DNA of 64,000 nucleotides from Odontesthes bonariensis (Eukaryota > Chordata > Actinopteri > Atheriniformes > Atherinopsidae). The stretch is taken from contig NC_134522.1 of NCBI RefSeq assembly GCF_027942865.1, forward strand, positions 7,236,849 to 7,300,848, in the 5' to 3' direction. The position numbers were made by a program, and so were the translations under genes. The notes beneath the pieces are model-generated. The model was not told the origin of the DNA. It made no database searches and was given only the letters and a program-made list of their open reading frames with translations. How positions within the stretch are numbered: position 1 is the stretch's first letter; each line of letters begins with the position of its first letter. Shown piece by piece: positions 59,401 through 64,000 of this stretch.

Positions 59401-62400
59401 GATCTTAGAGAGGCTGATGGTGCAACTCTGACGTTGCTTATTGAAGAGAGATGGCAGTGAATGTGTAGCATGATTACAGCTAAAGGCGGTCTAATTAAAT
59501 ATGAGTGTGTGAGGGGGTTTTTATTGTTTATTTGGTTTATTTTGGCCAGCCCGAATCATAAATATGTACTTTTAAGTTCTTCTTCCAGGTCCCTCACCCC
59601 TCAAAATGTGCCAATAAATGCTCAAAACAGTTTCCGTTATGTCCTCTAAATGTCTCCTCATTTAACCTGTTTGTGATTAATCAAACAAATGATGAGTTCC
59701 TCTTAAAGTTAAAGAGTTCTTTAGGCCCCAAAGTTAGATTTCTGCCTGCCCTGCGTGCTGATAAAAGGTCATTACATCATCATTTTATCACACCTCTGTC
59801 AGTTTTAGTCTCCTTAAATCAGTATTTAATGCATTGTTATCATGACCAGTGAGGAAATCTTACTGGTTTTACACCTTAAAACTGTGATACGGTTAACTCA
59901 ACATTACAACAACGTACAATAACCGATGAAGCTTCATTAATGGCAACAAAAATCGTAAATATAGATCCCAAAAGTTGTTTTCTTCATTACTTTTGATCCG
60001 GTAAATGAATAGAAGGTCGAACGCGAGCGGACTTTGTCTGTATTCGATCAAACGGCTCCGCTTGCCACGTGTTTGGATGCCTGTAGTGACAGTTTTCCCT
60101 CTGATTTTCACCTCCTGCAGAGAAACCACGGAGGAGGTCACAGTGAGGCAATCAGATGTGACTCAAGCCTCTATTTTGGTTTGAAAGGATCCCTTTTCAT
60201 CTTTCCCACCGTGCGTGAGCCGTGTCACTGCATGGTGGGATTTATTGCTTCCTGGCTTTGAAATTAATCTGTCTTGAAAGTGGATTCTGAACTTCTGCCA
60301 AAGGACTACACATACATTAGACTGCTGACGTGCTCTCTCAGCCCTAGAATGCCCGTTTCCTCATGGTAGAAACCTGGTGTTGGTATGTTTTCTCTCGGGT
60401 TTACAGCTGTATTGTGTCGTAATTGTCCGGGTTTTGATGGCTGATTGATCTGCGTGTGACTTGAATAACGGATGTCGGAGAGGCCTGTGGAACTCGGTGA
60501 TTGATAGTCCAATTAAGCAGGGTTTAATAACCAGGGCATAGACAGGCTGAGTGGCCTGGCAGCTATTAATCACGATGTGTGTGTGAGTGTTTTCGCGTAG
60601 CATCAATGCCTTCGAGAGCATGTGTGTGTGTGTCTGCACCTCCGTACAACTAGAGATAGACTTATTTACGACCACGCACTTTTCAGGGCTTTTGTCAGCC
60701 ACGTAGAGCCCAAACTTGCAGAGCCACCTGTGTTTTACTGTCCCATCAGATCAGCAGTGCAGGCTGCTCGCTCATGTTTATCGATAGATTGGACGGGCCA
60801 TTGTGGAACCGTCTCGCTAACCAGTAGAGACGGGCGCAGAAGAGTTCCAGGCTGGTCCTCATTAGCAGGTCGGGCTGTAGCTCACGCCTAAAAGGCAACG
60901 TCCCAAAGCACCACTCCTTGATTTGTAAAGGTTCGGTCTGTGGAACCGTCTGCCAGCTGAGGTGAACGTCAGCGTGTGGAGGGGATTGATGGAAGCAGGA
61001 GGTCCATGCAAGCTAAAGGTCAAGTGACAGGAAAGGTTTGCTATTCTTGGTGGGATTGTAGTCGAGTTCAGAGTAAGATGCAAGTGTTTCTCAGAGGGGA
61101 GCCGCTCCCAGCTGCCTCTGAAAGTGACCTGAAAGGAGCATGAACACCAGTCTCATGTCTCTGACGTAAAAGAGTAATGTCAGGTGTTTATGTCGGTTTA
61201 GTTGTAGATTTAATTTAATTCAAGTCAGCGAGCGATACAGACTTTTTGTTGTTGTTGCTATAATCTGGTTAAAGTGCGCAGTTTTATGTTTGTCTTAAAG
61301 GAATGTTATTTCCCACTGTTTGAGAGTCCTTTTGAAGTGCTTTTGTGTTCGCTGTCACTGAGGCTTTTGTGCTGGTATGAATGTGTGTTTCTCAGCATAT
61401 TTAAGTGTTTGTATCGTCTGCTGGAATAAGAGTTTGGGTAATTCTTGTTTCACTGCTGTTTGGTCACATCTCTTCACTTCTCTCTTATGCTCGTGTGTCT
61501 TTGCCTCTTTGAAAGCGGTTCTTTGCATCTTCTCAGGTTCCTCCGGCGTAATTATCTTTGTCTCCCAACTTCATCGACGACATAAACAGTATTTCTGTTA
61601 GTGTGCTACTTTGCCCCCCCGACCACTTCCACTGCTGTCATTTCTTTATATTTTGCTTCCAAGCAGCCAGAGCTTCTTGTAATTGCTCTCGAGCAACAGT
61701 TGTCCAGGCTTTCTGAAGGTCTTTTCAAAGTTTTTCTTTGGACATTGGATGCTTTTTGATCATTTTCTGTCCAGTCCTTGTATCTTTATTTGTTTGTTAA
61801 GCCACTTAACTCTGACCTATTAATCATTCAAGCATAAAAAAAGGCTCCTAAGTCGAGGGAGGAACCAGTGCTGTGTCGACACATAACAGACAACTTAGCA
61901 AAGAAGCCATTTTAAATCGGATCTTCAGGCACTTTGTTACCAGCAGCCTGTAACAGAGACACATTTGTTCCCATTTCTATGAAAAACAGCAAAGATAACA
62001 CAGTTTGACAGACAGAAAATAGGATTTCTGCAGCAACAAGGTGATTCCCAAAGAGCTGTTAGCTGAAAACTTGGCATATCTCAGCATGGTGTGCAGTGTG
62101 TCCTTAAAACATTTGAGGAAACTGGACAAGTGGAGGACAAAAGAAGAAGTGTCAGGCCTAAAGAACTATCTACAGCAGATGAACGGGATCTGAAAGTGAT
62201 GCCTTCTTCTGTTTGCTGTAGCCTCACTACGAATAATCTCTACAGAAGGGCAGCTCAATAAAGGCTTAACTATTAAGCTCAGATATGGATGCTCAGAACT
62301 AGATGCTTTTGCTTAGTGTATGAAAAGGAAGTCACTGTGTTTTGTCTGTGTGTGTCCGTGTGGAAAGGTTTATCGCCCTCTGTTAAAGTAACATCTGATA

Positions 62401-63658
62401 AGTGAATGTGTAGCATGATTACAGCTAAAGGCGGTCTAATTAAATATGAGTGTGTGAGGGGGTTTATATTGTTTATTTGGTTTATTTTGGCCAGCCCGAA
62501 TCATAAATATATACTTTTGACTTCTTCTTCCAGGTCCCTCACCCCTCAAAATGTGCCAATAAATGCTCAAAACAGTTTCTGTTATGTCCTCTAAATGTCT
62601 CCTCATTTAACCTGTTTGTGATTAATCAAACAAATGATGAGTTCCTCTTAAAGTTAAAGAGTTCTTAAAGAGTTTCCAGGAAGGAAAATGGACTCGAGGG
62701 CCCCAAAGTTAGATTTCTGCCTGCCCTGCGTGCTGATAAAAGGTCATTACATCATCATTTTATCACACCTCTGTCAGTTTTAGTCTCCTTAAATCAGTGT
62801 TTAATGCATTGTTATCATGACCAGTGAGGAAATCTTACTGGTTTTACACCTTAAAACTGTGATACGGTCAACTCAGCCGAACAAGAGTTGGGATCTTAAT
62901 GAGCACAAGGGTCTGTGAAAGCTAAAAGCTTGTCAAGGTCCAAATAGCTTCTCTTATAGAGGGGATTAACACATGGGCCTGAAGTCGGATCTGAGGACAT
63001 CACTTTATTTGATTTTAAAGTACAGCCTTGAAACGCTGTTGAAGTCGGGATGAGAAGCAAAATGAACAATAGACTGAGTGTTCTTATTCAAGAGGCGTAC
63101 AGCTCCTGATTGTTGGCCTAAATGGGTGGATGATGGATTCATTATTAAGAGGAGAGGCTTATATTTGGTGCTGTGGGACTTTTCTGACTGATTTGTGGCT
63201 GATGGTGGAAATGAATTGAATCGGTTTAAACTCTTGACCATCTGCAGGTGTCCTTTCCCGCTCCCTCTCCTCCTCCTCGTCTTCGCTGGACTCCCGACAC
63301 GGACCGGCCGCCCGACCTCGTCCTCTGCCGAGGCAACGCCTCCCCGCCCGGCAGCGCAGAAGCCCCCGGACGACACCCTCGCCCGCCCCCCGCACCACAG
63401 CTCCTCCACCCGCAGGTCTCGCCGCATGTTTTATTCTGAGTTTGGGATGTTCTTCATTATGCAGATACAACTTTATGAACCCGACAGAAGTTGAGAAACA
63501 GCGTTCCGTCGTCTGTCTTTCAGGATTCAGAAGTCGAACTCCCTCGGGCAGCAGCTCCGTGTGCGAGGGCTCCGAAGTGCGGCTGGGGGAGAGGGTGCTG
63601 GTGGTGGGCCAGAGAACCGGTGTCGTCCAGTTCTGTGGCAACACCGGCTTCGCTCCAG
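32449..63658 (+). CDS. clip4: clip4, CAP-Gly domain linker protein 4, N-terminal two thirds
   Basis: CLIP4 belongs to the CAP-Gly family that binds microtubule plus-end tails (EEY/F motifs of tubulin and EB proteins). Coding parts: 32469-32595 (ATG at 32469), 35716-35855, 36899-36992, 37114-37275, 39135-39253, 48134-48382, 56346-56481, 56575-56706, 63248-63415, 63524-63658. The first exon begins at 32449. Frame is intact at each join; 487 residues are in the window, against about 705 in the human protein, so the rest of CAP-Gly 2 and CAP-Gly 3 lie to the right. Order: N-terminal segment (1-90), ankyrin repeats (about 90-235), CAP-Gly 1 (about 280-350), linker, start of CAP-Gly 2 (about 460). 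One linker exon may be missing from this model. Introns are swollen by transposons. Confidence 0.93.
32887..33188. mobile_element. hAT MITE with perfect 8 bp target duplication
   Basis: The 302 bp element starts TATGGATGCA and ends TTTACATCCCTA, and is flanked by exact copies of TTTCTGAC (32879-32886 and 33189-33196). It carries attaatcgatagtcgattaa-type AT-rich palindromes common in teleost hAT MITEs. It lies in a clip4 intron. Confidence 0.82.
33300..35150 (-). mobile_element. Non-LTR retrotransposon, 3' part with reverse transcriptase (frameshifted)
   Basis: Minus-strand frames 34169-34939 and 33664-34182 together give reverse transcriptase motifs: [50 protein letters not shown], then after a frameshift near 34175 the catalytic FADDAAVVG, and further [16 protein letters not shown] and [11 protein letters not shown]. 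The reversed tail begins near 33310 (cagattcactttattcatca). The RT is nearly complete but broken, and the 5' part is lost. I cannot name the clade with confidence (L2/CR1/jockey-like). Confidence 0.85.
35716..39253 (+). CDS. clip4: clip4 exons 2-5: N-terminal domain and ankyrin repeats
   Basis: Exon 35716-35855 encodes [10 protein letters not shown] and [19 protein letters not shown]. Exon 36899-36992 encodes the first ankyrin repeat ([20 protein letters not shown]). Exon 37114-37275 holds [20 protein letters not shown] and [20 protein letters not shown]. Exon 39135-39253 holds [20 protein letters not shown] and ELGANPAFR. Each repeat shows the expected AL-H-AA and LL-GA features. Ankyrin repeats are a protein-binding scaffold, and within the CAP-Gly family their presence separates CLIP3/CLIP4 from CLIP1/CLIP2. 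Confidence 0.93.
35923..36563. mobile_element. Fold-back TTAA element, copy 3 (clip4 intron)
   Basis: A 641 bp copy of the 7956-8522 family, flanked by TTAA at 35919-35922 and 36564-36567. Both arms carry gaacattttcttaccccctg and its complement. One terminal mismatch is present (aacgatccct on the right). It begins 67 bp after the exon ending at 35855. Confidence 0.88.
37276..39134. other. clip4 intron, nothing recognised
   Basis: No family-like frame or clear transposon termini were seen in this 1.86 kb intron. Confidence 0.35.
39405..40985 (-). mobile_element. LINE reverse-transcriptase fragment, split by a TIR element
   Basis: The minus strand reads, from right to left: an RT-like stretch with [11 protein letters not shown] (about 40840), then [14 protein letters not shown] and [20 protein letters not shown] (about 40600-40740). 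After the insert at 40030-40540 it continues [20 protein letters not shown] and [14 protein letters not shown] (about 39700-39880). The 3' tail is at 39405-39470. The catalytic YADD is intact, but the 5' two thirds are gone and frames are broken. Confidence 0.82.
40030..40540. mobile_element. DNA transposon with about 50 bp terminal inverted repeats
   Basis: The 511 bp insert has long near-perfect ends: left AGCGGGGTCACATGGCACTG, right complement AGTGGGGTCACATGGCACTG, with identity continuing through ttggctaa for about 50 bp. The flanks share only a short AGTC (40026-40029 and 40542-40545), so the superfamily is unclear. It interrupts the LINE at 39405-40985. Confidence 0.75.
41700..41800 (-). 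repeat. LINE/SINE 3'-end remnant with TTCAA microsatellite
   Basis: A ttcaattcaatt run is followed by ttatttatatagagccaaat and a caaggcact box. A second copy of the same phrase is at 55072-55150. This is a common teleost repeat tail in reverse orientation. Confidence 0.6.
42230..42770 (-). mobile_element. Degenerate LINE fragment
   Basis: Two minus-strand frames (42413-42712, 42513-42752) share pieces of the L2-type C-terminal region: [10 protein letters not shown], then [20 protein letters not shown] and [15 protein letters not shown]. Stops and frameshifts break it. The tail near 42230-42330 has the caaagtgct-type box. Confidence 0.6.
43270..43390 (+). repeat. RTE/SINE-type tail
   Basis: The phrase ggctgggatggcctccagcc followed by ccctgaattagc and ending aaaatggctggatggatatt is the widespread teleost RTE-type 3' tail. 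No coding part is attached. Confidence 0.6.
43391..44689. other. clip4 intron, nothing recognised
   Basis: Small open frames (e.g. 44315-44545) lack family resemblance; no transposon ends are visible. Confidence 0.35.
44690..45700 (-). mobile_element. L2-like LINE 3' end (reverse), split by a hAT element
   Basis: The left piece 44690-44776 and right piece 45403-45700 rejoin into the same tail seen reversed at 58590-58845 (gtgctttacagcaggtaata). The right piece covers the segment complementary to the LINE at 6190-6590, including ggcccaggtcagaaataaga. Confidence 0.75.
44777..45402. mobile_element. hAT element nested in the LINE fragment
   Basis: The 626 bp element starts CAGTGATACTCA and ends TGAGTATCTCTG (one mismatch). 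It is flanked by 8 bp direct repeats CAGTAGGC (44769-44776) and CAGTAGGT (45403-45410). The 8 bp duplication and CAGNG ends are typical of hAT. No transposase frame survives. Confidence 0.8.
46060..46472. mobile_element. Possible one-ended TTAA element
   Basis: The right end reads aaaataccgcagttatccTT directly followed by TTAA sequence (46473-46476), resembling the right ends of the other TTAA elements in this window. No matching left end was found, so the left limit is arbitrary. Confidence 0.3.
47645..48106 (+). mobile_element. hAT element keeping a BED zinc-finger frame
   Basis: The 462 bp element starts TAGGGCTGGG and ends CCCAGCCCTA. The flanks TTTAAAAT and CTTTAAAT agree at 6 of 8 positions. 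The frame 47678-47983 encodes a BED-type zinc finger (residues about 30-60: [10 protein letters not shown], then [12 protein letters not shown], giving C-x2-C and H-x4-H), the DNA-binding N-terminus of hAT transposases. The catalytic part is deleted. The element ends 27 bp before a clip4 exon. Confidence 0.8.
48134..48382 (+). CDS. clip4: clip4 exon 6: end of ankyrin region and start of CAP-Gly 1
   Basis: Acceptor ctgcag at 48128-48133, donor aag|gtttgt at 48382/48383. It encodes [20 protein letters not shown], an Ala-rich helix ([12 protein letters not shown]), a proline-rich spacer and the first CAP-Gly strand ([14 protein letters not shown]). Phase 0 at both ends. Confidence 0.93.
48939..49920 (-). 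mobile_element. piggyBac element, deleted
   Basis: It starts CCCATTTAGGCC and ends GGCCTCAATGGG between TTAA copies at 48935-48938 and 49921-49924. Minus-strand frames give a piggyBac-type N-terminus: acidic [15 protein letters not shown] sequence (49570-49803), then [20 protein letters not shown] and [11 protein letters not shown], ending [10 protein letters not shown] (49264-49515). The catalytic aspartates that should follow are absent, so the copy is non-autonomous. Confidence 0.82.
50086..50103. repeat. Run of 18 G followed by a purine tract
   Basis: Eighteen consecutive G, then GGA/GAG repeats to about 50120, on the clip4 sense strand inside an intron. Confidence 0.95.
50916..52202 (+). 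mobile_element. Tc1-like transposon with internal tandem duplication and an insertion
   Basis: Termini tatattgccacaagaattc (left) and gcgaatacttttggcattat (right) are imperfect inverted repeats of the teleost Tc1 type. The frame 50994-51668 encodes the transposase middle: [39 protein letters not shown] and [14 protein letters not shown] 15 bp unit (tttgtggaaacag) is repeated in tandem at about 51436-51495, lengthening the LWKQF segment. The frame then breaks at an AT-rich insert (about 51565-51908), after which [20 protein letters not shown] and the catalytic region resume (51910-52080). The N-terminal HTH part is missing or reduced. Confidence 0.8.
51565..51908. mobile_element. AT-rich insertion inside the Tc1 transposase
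   Basis: The Tc1 frame is continuous if this block is removed. ATAG occurs at both junctions (near 51563 and 51909), suggesting a short target duplication. The block begins T-rich (tttttattttcaaacatg) and may be a reversed retrotransposon 3' end. Confidence 0.5.
52591..53500. repeat. Dispersed repeat copy interrupted by about 627 bp
   Basis: 52591-52659 and 53286-53500 match one contiguous stretch at 55237-55455 (e.g. cctgatcagaattgttgttt; gaatgggccgacagccttgt). The interval 52660-53285 is therefore a probable insertion in this copy or a deletion in the other. Confidence 0.65.
53575..54240. repeat. Unclassified transposon-like fossil
   Basis: It begins with aaaatgcaacgatttgcaaa and acgtatcaaatgtc, wording typical of a high-copy teleost repeat. 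On the minus strand it gives frame-broken text such as [20 protein letters not shown] (53650-53847). No termini or domain could be fixed. Confidence 0.4.
55072..55150 (-). repeat. LINE/SINE 3'-end remnant with TTCAA microsatellite, second copy
   Basis: caattcaattcaattcaatt then ttatttatatagcgccaaat and ctcaaggcact, as at 41700. Confidence 0.65.
55237..55455. repeat. Contiguous copy of the dispersed repeat at 52591/53286
   Basis: It matches the two halves described at 52591-53500 without interruption and ends in an aagaagaagaag tract. Confidence 0.65.
55500..56345. other. clip4 intron, nothing recognised
   Basis: No transposon termini or family-like frames were identified before the CAP-Gly exon. 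Confidence 0.35.
56346..56706 (+). CDS. clip4: clip4 exons 7-8: rest of CAP-Gly 1 and basic linker
   Basis: Exon 56346-56481 encodes [35 protein letters not shown] and [11 protein letters not shown]; the GKNDGS loop that binds EEY/F tails is intact. Exon 56575-56706 encodes [13 protein letters not shown] and a Thr/Lys-rich linker ([20 protein letters not shown]) ending SKINTG. Confidence 0.94.
57415..58201. mobile_element. hAT MITE nested in the larger hAT
   Basis: It starts CAGAGGTGGGTAGAGCAGCC and ends AAATGTAACCTCTG; flanks AAAATAAG (57407-57414) and ATAATAAG (58202-58209) differ at one base. The interior is rich in caagtaaaagtaaaaagta repeats, a familiar teleost MITE family, and holds an AT microsatellite at 58072-58096. 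Confidence 0.78.
58590..58845 (-). mobile_element. L2-like LINE 3' end (reverse) nested in the hAT
   Basis: It reads aatgtaaatgtattttatcg, then the caaagtgctttacagcaggt box, then the reversed body to ggcccaggtcagaaataaga. It matches 45403-45590 closely and 29385-29650 in reverse. Confidence 0.75.
59150..59455 (+). mobile_element. Tc1-like transposase C-terminal fossil
   Basis: Across frames it reads [20 protein letters not shown], then [13 protein letters not shown], then [14 protein letters not shown], the part of a Tc1 transposase around the second catalytic Asp and the LNPIE motif. It is broken by frameshifts. The right edge abuts the direct repeat starting at 59456. Confidence 0.7.
59456..59900. 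repeat. Intronic direct duplication, copy 1
   Basis: This 445 bp segment from agtgaatgtgtagcatgatt to gtgatacggttaactca is repeated with few differences at 62401-62875. It lacks about 30 bp present in copy 2 (near 59727). No family resemblance or coding signal was recognised. Confidence 0.9.
59901..61635. other. clip4 intron, nothing recognised
   Basis: No convincing exon, transposon end or RNA gene was seen in this stretch. Confidence 0.35.
61900..62280 (+). mobile_element. Tc1-like transposase N-terminal fossil
   Basis: With frame corrections the text includes [20 protein letters not shown] and [16 protein letters not shown], the paired-like HTH part of a Tc1 transposase. Only the N-terminal third remains. 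It lies just left of copy 2 of the direct repeat. Confidence 0.65.
62401..62875. repeat. Intronic direct duplication, copy 2
   Basis: A 475 bp near-identical copy of 59456-59900, with an extra block containing ttccaggaaggaaaatggac near 62675-62700. The spacing between copies is about 2.9 kb. Confidence 0.9.
63248..63658 (+). CDS. clip4: clip4 exons 9-10: linker and start of CAP-Gly 2
   Basis: Exon 63248-63415 is very GC-rich and encodes a Ser run ([16 protein letters not shown]) followed by Arg/Pro-rich sequence. Exon 63524-63658 encodes [17 protein letters not shown], then [19 protein letters not shown] and NTGFAPG, the first half of CAP-Gly 2. The donor is cag|gtcag at 63658/63659. The coding frame of the first exon was chosen because it alone completes codons at both junctions. 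Confidence 0.9.
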
Positions 63659-64000
63659 GTCAGTCCTTCAAATCTGCGGTCATCCTGTGAAGATTAAGTC
63701 AAAGATGTTGTTCATCTTTGGATTGTTTGCCGTGTCAGTGATGGATATACGCAGCAATATGCTCATTAAAGTCCGAGTTTCTAAAATATATCATAAAAGT
63801 TACTGTAAACCAAGTATTTTTAAATACTAAAATAGTCAATTTTATAGTATATAAATTAAATAGTAAATTTGAATTTTATTTTAATTTTCTTAATTGTATT
63901 TATTTAGTCATTTATTATTATTATTATTATTAGTTAGTAGTAGTTTTTTATTATAATTGGTATTATTATTATTGTTGTTAATATACAATCATTGTAAATA
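63659..64000. other. Right-edge clip4 intron
   Basis: AT-rich intron with a TTA-repeat microsatellite at about 63915-63935. No exon was seen before the window ends. Confidence 0.5.

Noticed and set aside
59461..59649. 62-codon frame kept open in both direct-repeat copies (also 62406-62594)
   Set aside because: The two copies are nearly identical DNA, so shared openness is expected. The peptide has no family resemblance and sits in an intron.
1..64000. Bacterial-type features, CRISPR arrays, or clear tRNA/rRNA genes
   Set aside because: Direct repeats seen are a minisatellite, microsatellites or transposon subunits; no spaced identical repeats, and no cloverleaf or rRNA signature was recognised by eye.

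Overview
The window looks like nuclear DNA from a teleost fish, probably a percomorph (inference from repeat content). It has large spliced genes with GT-AG introns, orthologs of vertebrate genes, and a dense layer of fish-type DNA transposons (Tc1, hAT, piggyBac/TTAA types, Harbinger) and LINE fragments. No CRISPR array, operon or convincing tRNA/rRNA gene was seen. Gene models were built by hand from splice sites and remembered family resemblance; reading frame is continuous across every exon junction listed.

Layout: (1) 2293-9507, + strand: the last 16 coding exons of rock2 (Rho-associated kinase 2): coiled coil, Rho-binding region, and PH domain split by a C1 zinc finger. The kinase half lies upstream of the window. 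(2) 13998-20900, - strand: complete slc66a3 (pqlc3), 7 exons, 206 aa, tail-to-tail with rock2. (3) 24909-28853, - strand: a 3-exon gene of 141 aa that I recognise as the c2orf50 ortholog; an RFX X-box-like palindrome lies about 130 bp upstream of its start codon. (4) 32469 to beyond 63658, + strand: clip4, ten coding exons covering the ankyrin repeats, the first CAP-Gly domain, a basic/serine-rich linker and half of the second CAP-Gly domain; the gene runs off the right edge.

The order rock2 - slc66a3 - c2orf50, with rock2 convergent to the other two, matches the human 2p25 block as I remember it. In human, CLIP4 lies elsewhere on 2p, so the c2orf50-clip4 junction marks a rearrangement between the lineages.

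Repeats: at least eight elements sit at TTAA target sites, including three copies of one fold-back family (7956-8522, 11087-11696, 35923-36563) and a composite at 15289-17619 with two younger elements nested in it, whose empty sites are visible in a related copy at 720-1725. Other nested insertions are a Harbinger element inside a Tc1 element (26492-28019), a hAT and a LINE fragment inside another hAT (57319-59050), a hAT inside a LINE (44777-45402), and a TTAA element inside a LINE that fills a rock2 intron (5436-6185). The clip4 intron before the second CAP-Gly region holds two 445-475 bp direct copies about 2.9 kb apart.
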